A stretch of DNA of 64,000 nucleotides from Roridomyces roridus (Eukaryota; Basidiomycota; Agaricomycetes; Agaricales; Mycenaceae), in assembly GCA_029378245.1 (NCBI GenBank), contig JARKIF010000029.1:558001-622000 (forward strand). The letters run 5' to 3'. A program made the position numbers and the translations under genes. The notes beneath the pieces are model-generated. The model searched no databases. It had not been told where the DNA came from and saw only the letters and a list, made by a program, of their open reading frames with translations. Positions 44,061-56,861 of this stretch are shown piece after piece. How positions within the stretch are numbered: the first letter of the stretch is position 1; each line of letters opens with the position of its first letter.

Positions 44061-47000
44061 GAAATAGACGACACACCCACTCTTGACCTACCCCGCCGGT
44101 CGAAAGCATTGAAATCCAGAGCGTGACAGATGGCTCATCACAAGCCGCCGGCCAATTGATCGGTTGATATTGTCATTGATTGCCATGATATGCCATCGTT
44201 CAGCGTGATGGCGGCGCATCACCAAGTCCGTGCACTCCTTTGGCCATCTGGAAGGTTGCGGGTGGCCTCTCGTATTCAAATCTGAAGCATGAGCCATGGC
44301 GATAGTGTTGGGATGCGGACAACCAGACCAATTTGAATTGACTCACAGATACAATTGAATTATCGGTTAGTTCTCACCTGAACACAGCAAGGTCGTTTTC
44401 CGCCTCTCCTGCATGCCTTTGCTCCTCAGTACTGGCATTTTTTCTTTGCATACAGTCTCTCGCACTCAGCGTCCTCTCTTAAATCTTGACGTACCAAAGC
44501 AACCGGCGGGTTGTAGGGATTGTATGGCAGGCTCTGACTGCTATCAACGTGCAAGCTCAAGACGATGCAAGTTGTCAAGTATTAATGCGCTGTCCGCCTC
44601 TGGCTGTCCATTCCTCGGCCGCTTCAGTTGAGACAACTTGAGAGGCATTCACCGTTTCTCACATAGAGTACATACAGCTACATATACTAACACTTGTCCT
44701 GACAGTGTTCGCTCTGCCGCCTGCTCTTCTGGCACGATAAGACCTCCTTCGTCTTCTTAGTGGAAGGCTTCCAAGATGAAGAGATCATCCTGGTGAATCC
44801 CGGGTAGACTCACTTCGCAACGCTCGTCAACGACAGCCCATCAGCAAGTTTTGTGCAGAAGGTGTCTAGTTCGAACTCGCTACCGTCACGTCCGGCTGGC
44901 TTGTCTCATCTGTCCCTCGTCGGCGTTTCAGGAGCAACTGCAACGTCCCGAAAGGCGGCCAACCCAGTCATCGAGCAAGGGTCATCTACGCCACCCCAAA
45001 AATCGGTGCCGCCTCCATATGCTCAGGAAGACAGGACCTACCCCCCGTGAGCAACTGTCTCGCCAGTCGTTGGTTAATTCGGTGGACCGAGGTGCAGTGG
45101 GCCTCCAGAGCCGGCGGGGACTCGTGCTTTCATCGAGCCGGTGGACGACGAGGAGGATGACGAGGAGTTGCTGTTGGGTACCCAAGTCATTCTTCCACAA
45201 TCACTCCAACCTTGGAGCGGCGCTTGAGTAACAGGAGGCTTGGGGACGAGTGGATGCCACTGGTAAACCCATGCTGCGACGTCCTGGTGTCCCTCGTCAG
45301 CGCTCGTCAGCTTGAATTCACAAGTTGCACCTGAAACAAATTGAACTGCCGGTAGAACTCGCTGTCGTCGCCCGTGGACAATATGCCGCGAGGAATCATG
45401 GTGCGATCCGGCGGCAGAAGTTGTATACTAGCGGCGAGATTGTATGTAGGACTGGGATAAGATCCCTCATCCTCAAGGTAGATTAACGAGGCAGGTAGGT
45501 GGTCGGGGTGAGTTTAACAAAGGGGGAGTTCGTCACGAAGACCGCGGATGGTCTGAAAGTCTCGCGTATGTAGCTCTGGAGCAAGGAAGTCGAACTGGAT
45601 AAAACAATAAAAGAAACATCCCCGGAGGGAATGCCGTGGGCAGGCAAGTCCCTTCAGTGACTTGATGACACAAAAGATGATCGTACGCGCGAGGGAGATG
45701 ACTAGAGAGGCGCGAAAGTATCATTCACAATAAAGCTACACCAGACGCAGGCCATTGGTCAAAGTGCAATGGTAGACAAACCAAACACCAAGGCATGCAC
45801 AGAGAGACGCGCGAAGCCGGTGCACAGGAGACTGCTAGGATACTGAGGGATTGACGCCAGGGATCCTCAGAGGAGAGGGGGAGTTGGGCGCAGTTTTGAA
45901 TGTGAAATCCAGGACCTCGTCGTCCGGTAGCCTCAGGTAGGTGCAGTCAAAATGGGTGTCGAGTGGCAACTTGCAAGTGCACGGTGGTGGGAATTAAGAA
46001 GCGTGCCGAGCTGTCAACGGAACGGGCATACGGTCCGAGCTGTCAAGCATCTCCGTTCCGTTTCCGGCGCTTTCCGAGAGCACGTACTTAAGCCAACGCC
46101 GTTCTGGCCGTCGGTCCGGGTCAACCCTCCAGCTTGGAAGTTCTTGGAACCTTCGTGAACTGCTAGCTCCGCACAATCGGCCGCACTTATGATCCGTTCC
46201 CACGTCACACAGCTCGTCCCAAGCTCGTCCTCCACTTCCATCTCCCTGATTCTGAGACATACCAGCAGCCTCTATATCCCATCGGATCACTATTCCCTTC
46301 ACCTGGAGCACTCCGTCCTCAAGCTCGACACTAATCCGACACCAAGTATCTTTCCGCCGCGCCATCAGTCTGTTCTCCGCAACCCCAACTTGCTTACTTC
46401 CAGCACGATCCGATCACATTATCGGTATCTTCGCGCCAACATGTGCCCATGGCAATTGTCCTCTATACGTCCACGGATACAGGCTGCAGGTGTGTCGCAC
46501 ACTTGATCCCGATTCTTCCGCTCCCGTGCACTGATGCACTCCCAAGTGAATCCGACCAGTCCAAGCGAATGCATTTTCCTCTCCAAACACACATTCCCAA
46601 TGCCGGCTCAATTCTCGCCACCGTACTTATCTAGTGACTACCGTGCCATCATCAATCTTTGGAGAGTAAGTACACTTTGTCATCCTTAGCCGCCCTCTTC
46701 CACGATGTGTTGACTTTTTGGGATACCTCCCCTCTCCGTAGGCTACAAATTGTACAGTATCCACTGCTACATAAAGGCGCCGCCGCCTCCCTCTTCCTCA
46801 TAATTATCCCTACACTTGCCCTACACTTGGTCCGGTCTCGACCCCGCGACTCATGCTGTGTCGCCGCTCCCCGTGGATACTTAGATTCTGTTTTCTGACC
46901 TCGTTTACAAGTTCCTTGTATTTTCAATACACTCTAGTACTCAGTACTCAGCCTTGACCATCCCCGTCTGATCGGCCGGCGGAGAGTGATGGTTGCTTCG

Positions 47001-47652
47001 TCTGCGACAATCCTCTGCCGGTCTTGTACGTACTCGGGCTCCACCATCTCGCGGTATTCCCCGGCGTAAATCTCCACCGAATGTTTTCCCCGGCCAAATG
47101 CTCGTCATATTTAACATGCCAGCACTACTTCCTATGTCGGACGACCGCGAAGATGCCCATTCCATTGCATACCTCGCTCAACTGTGCGGGAGTCAGCTGT
47201 TGGGACCCTCCGCTCCACTTTCCGAGAGTCGGCCCTTGAGAGCCGTCGCAAGCAGTAGTAGTAGTGCACCGGGAGGCAACAACCCGGATCGTGGAGCAAA
47301 GGTAGCTTCTTTGTATAACTCACCGTGTTTCGCTCATGGCGATAAACCTCTGCCGAGACGGATGTGTCCGCAATCAAGTCTGATTCGAGGAAGCGAAGGC
47401 TCCGGCGCCCCAAAACCAACCACACCCGAAGATCGGACACCGCACAAGAGGGAGAATCGGGTGCACCATCAAATGGAAAGCCGAAATTTACTTTCGTCCT
47501 CGTCCCCTCAACCAGTGAAATTCACACTTGAACTTGCTTTAAACCCGTGTTATGTGTGTTCTAGTTTCAAGTCGCGCTTTAACGCTCAATGCGGGAATGG
47601 GGAAGCGGCTCTCGGGCCGCCGAACACTGATGGTTACAGGAAAATCTTTGGG
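44061..47652. other. Long gene-poor stretch
   Basis: About 3.6 kb in which no gene could be recognised on either strand. A short frame at 44727-44804 (LFWHDKTSFVFLVEGFQDEE) looks protein-like but is isolated. The 233-codon plus frame at 46993-47694 overlaps other open frames, has biased Ser/Pro/Arg composition and shows no domain or splice support. No inverted repeat with a duplication was found. Confidence 0.35.
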
Positions 47653-47807
47653 AATCTGTATCGGCCTTGGAGCAACCCAACGCTAATTAAGTAGCTTCAA
47701 CGGCAGGCGTTACATAAATTGACAACCGAGCCGAATCCATCTGTATCGGCCTTGGAGCAACCCCAACCCTAAGCTTCAACGGCAGGCGTTAAATTGACAA
47801 CCGAGCC
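47653..47807. repeat. Tandem duplication of a 70-85 bp unit
   Basis: TCTGTATCGGCCTTGGAGCA begins both copies (47655 and 47740). Each continues through GCTTCAACGGCAGGCGTTA to AATTGACAACCGAGCC. The copies differ by small indels. Confidence 0.8.
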
Positions 47808-48616
47808 CAAACCGAGCCATCGCACTTCAAACTTTCACTCCCAACGATTTTCGTAGCAGACACTCGACAACATTCAAACTTCAACATGGAGTGCTGCCAT
47901 TCACTTTCACCGAGGCCTTCCCCCCTGAACAGTTTTCAGCTATCGGGCTGTCACAGATAACCTCCCTCTGCTTCAAGATGTCCAGGATTCGGACAATGAG
48001 CACGCGGGTGTTCCCACAACCTCGACAACTGGTAACAATTTCTTTGGATCTACATGAGATGCCGATTAACACATCGTAGAGTCTACCCCTGCGGCTTCCA
48101 CTTCTGAGACCCCTCACTTGGACGTCATGGACGTCAGAGCTGCATCTTCATCTTGGACTCGCCGCTCCTCTCCCAATATGATTGTGGAGCGTCGGTGGCA
48201 ATCGGTTCAAAGCAATGCCTATTTGACTTAGTTACAAGTTATGTTAAATAAATAATAATGACCCGCACATCGTCCGTCGAGCTCTCCCGCGACTTCCATT
48301 CCAGCCCGACATCATCATCGATTGACCCCATCAGCGATCATCATCCGCTGATTACTAACCGTGTCATCCACGTGTCCATCTCACTCCACAACCACGACGA
48401 CCATTGGATCGACAGGGTCTCAACCTGATCCTGGTGATGTATCCACACAATCCACTTGCCTTTTTCGCTCCCTATTCCCTCCACTCCCGATTAAACATGT
48501 GTTTGCGTTATCTTGACCCCAAAACGGAAACTTGCACGTACTCACATATATGACTCGTCACTTCCTCTCGCTTTTCCATCCCACCCTCTCAGCTCTTCCC
48601 TCTCCAAAATTTCTCT
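47808..48616. other. 5' flank of the J-domain-like gene
   Basis: No gene, TIR or RNA structure recognised. Pyrimidine-rich stretches at about 48440-48620, just before the ATG at 48617, are typical of fungal core promoters. Confidence 0.35.
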
Positions 48617-51600
48617 ATGGATGTTCCCCTCGAAAAACTTGGCCGTTGCCAGAATCCCAAATGTCCTTTGGGTTCGTCTTGCGGTCATTTCATGTTCACA
48701 CCGAACCCGGGCCAAATGGTCGGCATAACCCCGTGTCTTGCCTGCGGTTGTCTGGGCGTGCAACATCTGCCGGTGAGTCTCCGTCTCTGTTCTTGTTCCG
48801 AGTGCTCACCTGACACAGGGCCGTGAGGCAGAGACCGAGTTCAAGTCCTCCGAGCCAGGTACGCAGGCGCCCGCTCGTAACACGCTCCCGAATTTTAACT
48901 CCGCTTTTTCAGGTCGGCCCAACACCTTCTCTGCGCCGTCTGCAACGGCCCAGACACTCTTCAACTCCCGTCTCCCTCCTGGTATGCCGCCGGTGGGCGT
49001 TACAAGTGGTGAGTTTTGGTTCATTGAATGATATTGGCTTCTCACATCCACCCAGCTCCCCCGCTATTCCACACAGCTCTGGGTACAAGCCGTAAATTTC
49101 CATCTCGTTGGTCTTTCCATTTCTAACGGACTTTCAGTGCCTACTTCGGCCTCCGCTGCATCGACGAACCCTCTCAGTGGCTCGACGGCGGTCCCGCCCG
49201 TATTCCGGAATCTGGCCCAAAGTCGGGCTACCACCAACGCCAGTGCTGCTTTGGGATCTGAGCCGTTCAACCCCGCAGCCAAGGTACGCCATCGTTTTTT
49301 TTAGCCTTCTGCTCCTACTGATAAGTGTGGAAGGCGAAGCAAGAGGCCGACTTGAATATTCCCGGGGCCAAGCAGCGCAAACGCAAGGCCTCGACGAAAA
49401 TCCCCGTCGATCGGCCGCCCCCCAAATCGCAGTCGGGCGGAATGAAGTTGTACACGGCCGTCTTAATTCCCGCGACCAAAGCCGTGGCTCGACGCCGGGG
49501 CGATATTCCTGACGCAGCAGGGTCGGATTCTTCCTTTTTTCCGTTTCGTACTATTCACAAGCATCCCCCAGCCTCGTGGACCTCGCCGAATGCGACTACG
49601 TCGCCACCATCCAGCTCGCCGACAATGCGAGCCCCGAGGAGGTGAAGGCTGCGCTCGAGGGTGGATTCTCCAAGATTGCCGCGGTGAAGAAGCACGGCCT
49701 CCGGCTTCTTCGCACTGGGCATGTGCTCAAGAAAGGCAAGCGGGGACAACGGGTTCGCAAGCGCGGTGTTCGACGTCGTCTCATGCCCCTCAAAATGTCG
49801 CTTTCCATCCGCGCTGTTAAAATGTCCGTCTTCTCTTTCTTTCTTCCTGGACTGTGAGGAACTGAGATTTTTTTATACAGGGCCCAGGCCAATTCAACTG
49901 TGCGCAAAGCCGGGGCGGCCTTCAAACGCAGTTTCTTCGTCTCACTCCCCGCGCATGGCCCCAACCTTCCGTTCCCCGGAGTGTTCGACGCCGACTCGGA
50001 CCCGGATACCGACATCTCAAGCGACGAAACGGAGGGCGAGGGATCTGACGTGGAAGAAACGATGGTGCGTGCTCTTCTCACATGTGAGATGATTCTAACA
50101 TCTATCTGGAAGGACTCTGCGTCCGACAGCGATGATGTGAGCCAAAGTTACCTGCGCAATCCAAGATACTGATATTTCTTTTTAGTCCGATGCCTCGATC
50201 GCTGCCCCACCCCCCGTGAAAAAGGTATACATACTCGTTCGCTCCTCCTGATCGAATACTCACTGCTCCTTGGCCAGACCAAACTCAATCCCGCCGAAGG
50301 CTCGAAGCCGCCGCCGCCGAAGAACACGCAGAAAAAGGTACTCTCTTTCCGTCTCGCCATGACAATAATCATTCATTTGTGTCGATCCAAGGCGGCTGAG
50401 TCGGCCGATAGTAAGGGGAAGGCGAAGCCAACCAAGGCCGAGGTATGTATCTTGCTCATCGATGACGGCGGCTGTGATAAACTTTCTCTAGGTCCGCGAG
50501 TCAGCGCCGGTGTCCAGTAGCAAAGGCAAGGAGAAAGCAAAGGTGCGTCACATGAGTTCTTTTCTGACTCAATCTGCTCATACATGCACGCAGAAGCCCC
50601 ACGAATACGAGTGCGACCAGGATGAGGTAGAGGATCCGGTGCGTCAGCTGAATTGCTGGATTGGCCCACTCACTCATTTTTCTATCTTCCACCAAGCCGT
50701 TTGATTTCCCAGCGTTTGATGCAGCCGACGAGGAGCCGGTTGTACGTGACAAAGCGCACTGAGTTATTCCCGCCATCTGACCATTCTGAACACAGCCGCC
50801 CGCATTGACTGTGCCGGATGTTCAACGCCGCGCCCAACGTGCGGTTCTCAACATGCACCCACCTACTCAAGCGGTCACTTGGGTAAGTCATCACGCTGCC
50901 GCCCTTTGTTTTTTTGTTACTCACTAACGTGTAAAGTGGACGTCGGTTGCGACCGGCACATATGCAAACGCATACGAGTCGACGGCTAATGCGGCCGCTC
51001 TCTGCGACATGTTCCTCAATAGACCCGGCCTCATCCAAGCGTCCAATGTGCCGGACATCATCCGCTCCCATATTCTCACACCGCTCGTTCCGTTTGTTGA
51101 GCTGGGTTCGGAGCTCCGAGAGAATGCTACACGGCGCGGTACGTCTGATCCAGTCTACCATTTTCAATTTCTCATCCATGCCAGTCACGTTCGATTCGGA
51201 ATTCACCGCCGCTTTTGCCTTGGGTCCCGGCGGTGCTCATGCATTGCTTGATCATCTGTCGGTCGTGTATCGTGCTCTACCCGCTCTGGTGTCTGCCGGC
51301 ATCCCACACGCCGAGGCTAGCGTGCTTCGAAGCGAGTTGGAAGACCTTTCGTGTGCCATATTCCGCTGCGTTCAACATCTTCGATCTACTCTGGTGCCCA
51401 GCGCATACGATCCTCCGGGCTTTCGGGAATTTTCTATTTTCTTGGAGACTTTCGGCGACCAGTTACCGGTGAGTTTGGCGTGATTTCTTACGGCTGCCAA
51501 TGTATTCATAATTCCTACAGGTTGCCTCCGAGGAGGCCTTCCGTTTGCTCAACCTCTCCATCCTTGTTAACTCGATCACCCGTCCGGAGCTCAATACGGC

Positions 51601-52773
51601 TGACGTCGGTTGCCTCTTGATGATGACGTTCGACGACATGAGTGATGCAGCGAGCATGCGGAAGGAGAGGATTGTGCGCGGCGGTGAATTTGGTATTGGC
51701 CGCGTGTTCAACTTGCTTGCCCGTCCCCTTCTGGACGAAGTGGACGCCGACAACAATGAATATCAGTCCACTCTCGTGTTGATGACTGGTTTCTTCTCTG
51801 CCGTCACCGAGGTTCTCCGTTCCTCGCTTGACACGGAGCCAGAAAAACCCGAGATGCCCGTGAGTGTCCTAGTTCCGCACATTAAACCCACCCGCTGATA
51901 TCTATTCAAGTCCAAGTCCGAGAAGCCCTCGAAATCGGTGAGTATTCGCACAGTATCGCTTTTTCCTCGGAGTTCTAATGTATTCTCTCAGAAGCCGAGT
52001 TCGAGTGGTCCCAATACCCGTAGCCGGGCGAAGAAGAGAAAGTAGGCACATGTCTTGTAACCGTATGAACCGAATTCCATTCATGACGTACCAGATCATC
52101 CAGTGAGACTGGACAACCCGAGACAAATGGGAAGTCCACACCATCCTCCGACGCTTCGGGAGCAAAGAGAAAGAAAAGTCCGCCCATTAATCTCGGTGCG
52201 TAACCCTCACTCTGGTTGCATTCTCGTCTCATTCTGTGCAGTCTCGGAGTCGGAATCGGACAGCGACAGCGAGTGGCGACGCACATACAAGAAATTCAAG
52301 AAGTCGGCCCGGCCTCCTACTCCGCCGAAGCCTCGTCCGAAGCCTCGTCCGGCGTTTGGGTTTAACTCAACAGCGTCATCGTCGGCTCCGAGTCGTCCCC
52401 AGACCCGCGCGGCGCCCGCTTGGCTTGATTCTACCTCTCTGGAGGACGATGACGTCGACGACGCGACCCAGATGGCTTGGCGTGCGCGGTACTGGCAGCA
52501 ACTTATTCGGTACATTCTCGAACGGTTCCCACACCCTGATGTCACAAAGCGACCTGCCGTCTCGGTCGTTCTATCCCCTGGGTCAAACCGGAACTCGCAG
52601 TATCGGCAGATGTCCCTCGTGTGTCATTCAACTCTTTCATCGCCCGCCCACTAAATTTATGTCAGGTGTATCATCCCGACCGAAACGGTACTACATCAGT
52701 GCATTTCCGCCGCATTTGCACAATCATCACTCAGGTACTGAACGATACGCGTCGCACTAAATTGGATGAGTAG
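48617..52773 (+). CDS. Very intron-rich nuclear-type protein with C-terminal J-domain-like HPD motif
   Basis: The start at 48617 gives a Cys/His-rich head, RCQNPKCPLGSSCGHFMF ... TPCLACGCLG, possibly zinc-binding. At least twenty short exons follow, each bounded by clear GTGAGT/GTACGC-type donors and CAG acceptors (for example LPG|REAETEFKSSEPG, 48773-48819 intron). Middle parts: ECDYVATIQLADNASPEEVK, a basic patch (KKGKRGQRVRKRGVRRRL), acidic Ser/Asp runs (DSDPDTDISSDETEGEGSDV), small Lys/Pro exons, then a helical region (YANAYESTANAAALCDMFL; VTFDSEFTAAFALGPGGAHA; EEAFRLLNLSILVNSITR). The last exons give a basic region, WRARYWQQLIRYILERFP and VYHPDRNGTTSVHFRRICTI ... TQVLNDTRRTKLDE, stop at 52773. 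HPD with flanking helices suggests a J-domain remnant that could recruit Hsp70. No full family match; function unknown. Confidence 0.65.
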
Positions 52774-53439
52774 TTTACACTGTCCGTTCTTACAAATTTA
52801 CAATAATTACGCCAATTTTCGCTCTTACTTACCTGCATCTCACCCGAGTACTATTGTTCTGAAGTGTGAACTGTATGCTCCGCCCGTCAGCGTCCATACC
52901 ACCGTCTCTACCTCACTTACGGTGACTTGCCTATGACTCGTTCACTCCACCCCATCTTCGTGGATTCAGCTCACCACTCGGGGTGTCGTTGAAACTCTCT
53001 ACTAAGTACCACCGAACCCATCTACTCAGCACAAGACCAATGCATCGAGATCCTACAAAAATATTAGTTCTATTCAATTCACGACTGTAATCGAGATAGC
53101 CCAGGATGGTCTGGCGCGAGTGAAGTGAGATTCCGAGTTGTTGATATCTATATTCAAAGTTGGAGGAGGATTCTCGATGTTCTGAAGCTGAATGTGATTT
53201 TCACACCATCTCTTTGACTCGCATGCCTGGTGATGATGAAGTTAACGACGCTGTACATTTTAGGTTTCACCGATGCCTCTGTTCTGGCTTGGAGGCACTG
53301 AGCCCTGATCGTTTTCGGGCTTCTGCGTTCTCTCATCGCTGAAATTTCTGTCGCTGGGCTGCCGTGAACCATTACTCGGCGTTGCTTCTATTCCTCCAGC
53401 CGTTCAAACTCAGACAAGACTATCAATGATTTGATTTAA
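52774..53439. other. Convergent intergenic region
   Basis: Lies between the 3' ends of the J-domain-like gene and the integrase-core gene. No further gene, repeat or TIR recognised. Confidence 0.4.
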
Positions 53440-55151
53440 TTACACAGACTTAGACGCTGCGAGGACGGAGTTCATAAGAACAACAGCCTCACAATACACA
53501 TCAATTCCCCAATTTCCGTCGTCTCGAGCCCAATCAAAACCCGGTAAGAGGTCCCTCGCTGCAAACAGCTCCTCATCCGTGTTGAGTAGTATCCCCGTTG
53601 TACGCTCCTCTGGAACATTAGTAGGTTGTTCCATGCGTTCCAAAGGCTCGTCCCGAGGCTCAGCAGGAGCGGCAGCATGCCCATCGAAACCGTACAGCTC
53701 ATCGATGACCACGCCATCGTCACCAGGGTCACCGGTCCAGTAGCCGCGACGGATGGCAGCCTCGCGACTAAGCTCGTACATGGCGATGGGTGTTCGACTT
53801 TGTTCTGTGCGTATCTTGTGATGGTTCCACGCGTCGCGGGTTCGGTCCAGAGAAGCTTGAATCCGGGACACAAAAACCAGATAGAGGCATGTGCTGTGGA
53901 CGATGTTGTCCATGTCGAGGAGCCCGTTCGTCTCGAGGTGATCAAAGATTTGCCGATAGGTTTCGAGCGAGTCCTTGCGAACGTCTCGCCACAGACGTTC
54001 AATCCGCACATTGTGTCTCGATCTACCCACTGAATAAGATGATGTCAACGAGTTGAGAAATCCACACACCGACCGCGGAGATACGCGCGATGAGCAACAC
54101 CCCAACGCTCAATTATGAGTCGCTCGACCTCGTTGTTTTCCGTTCCGAAATCACCCCGCATCCGACTCGGCCAGCCAAACTCCCGCACCGCGCCCTTGAA
54201 CAGTTCAGCAACGGTGGCCATACGCTTATTAGCGCAAACTGCGAGATAGACAATTAGACGTGAATGGCCATCTACACAGCCATGCACGTAGAATCCCCAA
54301 GGGCGCAGCTTCTCGTTACCATCATGGTGCCAGAGGGCGTTGGCGCCGCGAACCTTGTACACTCGGCGGCGGATGATCCCTGCCCATCTGAAAGCGAATC
54401 AGAGTACGGTGAGTGAAGGGGAAATTATCTCTCACCTGACGATGACCCCGAGCTCATCCACACGACGCAGACTTTCCTGGACCCGAAAGCGAGGCACATG
54501 GATCTGACGCGTCTCGAGATGACCAGAGACAATGGTGGAGCCCACGAATGGATGACCCAATGAAATCTCAGCCACCAGCTCATTGAGGGCGTCGTCGCTG
54601 ATCTCCGTGTAAACTCGCCGCGCCGTGGATAGTCCTGCAGCCTCTAAATGGCGGGTAATGGTCCACCGAGAGACACCCATTGCCTGTCCAATGTCCGAGA
54701 AGCTGTTACCGAGATCGTGAAGTTGCTGTACTCGGTGCAGATTCAACTTGTATCGAGGTCGCCCAGCATGATCACCGCGGTCCGTAGGGATGAAGGCATT
54801 GGCAGGGGGAGGAGGAGAGACAATGAAGCTGTTGAGTGGAGCAATGAGGGAGTCCACTACCGCAAGTAGCTCCTGCCGGACTGTGTCCGTCACCGAATCG
54901 TCGTCGATGACCTCCACGATCTTTCGCACTGCTCCGAGTTGATGAGCGCTACGTTCGACGGCGGCGAGATCGGCGTTGGGCAAGGAATCGACGATAAATT
55001 GAGCATCGACAGTAATGGAGTGGGCCTCCATGAGGAAGGCATGGATGGGGTCTTCTGCGAACCGTGAAGAGGACATGACGGTGAGAAGAGAGAAGCGTTG
55101 ATACCCGATTATCATCAAATCAGTCCCGTCGATCTCTGATACTGATCCCAA
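53440..55151 (-). CDS. Integrase-core (DDE) domain protein with N-terminal HTH
   Basis: The start is at 55151 or more likely 55076 (MSSSRFAEDPIHAFLME). Domains in order: a helical N-terminus; a helix-turn-helix (LHRVQQLHDLGNSFSDIGQ, AMGVSRWTITRHLEAAGL); then, after a GTGAGA..TTTCAG intron, the catalytic core WAGIIRRRVYKVRGANALWH, GFYVHGCVDGHSRLIVYL, SRMRGDFGTENNEVERL and, after a second intron (GTGTGT..GGGTAG), HNVRIERLWRDVRKDSLE. The acidic triad is visible as VDGH, GDFGTEN and RIERLW, the integrase D,D,E arrangement. A less conserved tail ends at 53440. Genes of this kind occur in many copies in Agaricomycetes and are related to integrases of mobile elements; whether it is a transposase or a domesticated gene cannot be told. 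No TIRs were found around it. The frame is intact. Confidence 0.8.
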
Positions 55152-55564
55152 CAGCTCGGCCGAGAGTCACATCATGGTCACCGATTCACAACCCAAATCC
55201 CTATTCCATAGACGGCGAGCCTGGCGTCAAAGGTGGTGCTTGTTTTCACCGGCATGCGTCGGGCCAGTGCCAAATTTGCCATCAAGTCGGGTGATGCATT
55301 TTTTCGATGCTGGGTTGTGTCGTTTTTCCTCTTGCATATGGTGGTGCCGTTTTTCAAAAGCTGGGGTGGTGCATTTGGAGCAGACAGGTACAGTGGTGTC
55401 AAAAAGTTCAGTTGGTGTTTTTCCAAAATCCTCAAAGGTTGTCATTATTCATTCAAATGTCTGACATGGGTTTATTTTCTTATTTATTCCCCAAGTGGTG
55501 TCATTTTTTCACTCAAACCTGTAAGTGGGGCCATAAATAATTTTGCTACACGTATCCTTCCATA
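55152..55564. repeat. Fragment of the TATGG-type element (GGTGGTG words), opposite orientation
   Basis: Ends GCTACACGTATCCTTCCATA at 55564, the same right end as at 38230. Inside, GTGGTGC, GGTGGTG and GTGGTGTC words alternate with T runs at about 55230, 55340, 55370, 55395 and 55495. The left end is absent, so it is truncated. Adjacent to the 5' side of the integrase-core gene. Confidence 0.6.
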
Positions 55565-55814
55565 GATATAAGACTCGATTAATACCATCCGAATTGTAAT
55601 GTTGACCCAGAGCCATAGTTCTGCCCGAGCATCACCATTCACGGCTGCTTGATCACTCCTGATGGCACATCACCCACCCTAAACCAGTATTGCAAGGGCG
55701 GTACCGTTTCAAAGGACAACTCGGTACATACCCGGAGATGGTGTGCACTTCCGTGTTTACTTTTCTTCCCACTTTGGGGCAGGATTTTGCATAAATCATC
55801 ACGTGTCGATGCTC

Positions 55815-55976
55815 CAGGTTCGAACGCGTTCGAGCGCTGAACTGAACGCGAACGCGTGTTCAGGTTCGGCGTTCAGCGCTTTGCCGAACCGAACGGAAGG
55901 TTCAGGTTCGGCGTTCGGCCAAAGCAGCCCCGAACGCGAACTGAACCGAACCGACCCATCACTAAAATTTGTATAC
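55815..55976. repeat. GTTCGG/CGAAC word array ending in CATCACTA
   Basis: Dense GGTTCG, GTTCGAGCG, GAACGCG, TTCAGGTTCGGCG and CCGAACCG words for 150 bp, ending ACCGACCCATCACTA. The inverse of this end, TAGTGxTGGGT, starts the array at 41678. It is probably one end of a hAT-like element; the partner end and duplication were not found. Confidence 0.55.
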
Positions 55977-56014
55977 TCTCAGGGCCAAGAAATCAAGGAA
56001 GAATGCCCGACAAA

Positions 56015-56391
56015 TCAATGTGTCACCTCCAAACCCCCAACTTCGACACGCATCGGCAGTACAAGCCACTGTGTCCAACCATCTCCCCCGTACAGAGCCA
56101 TGGCATGCAATTGAAGCCGTCCACCGCTGCTCGCCGCACGCGCCCCATGATGCCGAGTGAACTCCGCATCTGTCCCGAAGACCGGCATGCCCATGAATTG
56201 CACTGTGAGACCCTGGCGGTAGTTGAAAATCACAACGGAACAGCGCGCGTCGTCGGCATTCACGCTGTTGGCGTGCCTCTTCAATGCCTTGATATGCTCG
56301 GCAGAGCCCTCGGTGCAGGCGTTCTCGTAATCGTGATTCATCACTGCGCGGAGGAATTTGAGTTCGGAGGAGAGGTAGGCTATTTCTGGAG
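56015..56391 (-). pseudogene. Orphan coding exon, unidentified
   Basis: A minus-strand frame from about 56391 reads PEIAYLSSELKFLRAVMNHD, YENACTEGSAEHIKALKRHA, CSVVIFNYRQGLTVQFMGMP and stops at 56015. Composition and the absence of rare-codon runs suggest real coding sequence, presumably a 3' exon. Upstream DNA shows an AG acceptor at about 56393 but no further exon was found. A transposon word array lies just downstream. No domain recognised. Confidence 0.4.
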
Positions 56392-56647
56392 ATGTATCAT
56401 CAAGTCAGAAAAGCGAGAGACGAATAGATGATTACTTTGGTTGTGTTCGAGTAGGGATGAGCAAACTTTTATGTGTTCGCAAGTGTTCGGCACAACATTT
56501 TTTTTTTCACAACGGAAAAAGTGAAACAAACCCTAATGATCCGATCAATTACTGCTAAGCTGTCGGTTTGATCCGATCAGTTTAGGTTACACTCACGTGC
56601 CACTCAGCTCGGCTGCCGACGTCGACCTGGTACCCGTTCCACATTGG

Positions 56648-56702
56648 CTGGCAGGCAAGAGGTAGCAAAGATTCATATCTGTCCCGCCGTCAACATCACG
56701 TG
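56648..56702. repeat. Left arm of a 1 kb inverted-repeat pair
   Basis: TGGCAGGCAAGAGGTAGCA ... CAACATCACGTG is found inverted at 57628-57680 with about 85-90 percent agreement by eye. The pair encloses the first copy of the long direct repeat. No target duplication found. Confidence 0.6.
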
Positions 56703-56861
56703 AATGCATCCCAAACGGGAGATATGTCCGGAGTCGGGGCGTCTGACTTCCATTCAACTTCCTCTCTTGAGGTCCAGTGCTTCCTTCCACTAAAGATTGA
56801 ACATATTGTCCCTTCTACTGTCATGCGCTGACCTATTTGCGCACGTGACAACGCCAAACAA

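Noticed and set aside
46993..47694. 233-codon plus-strand open frame
   Set aside because: Biased Ser/Pro/Arg composition, overlaps alternative frames, no domain, no splice or promoter support, and it runs into a tandem repeat.
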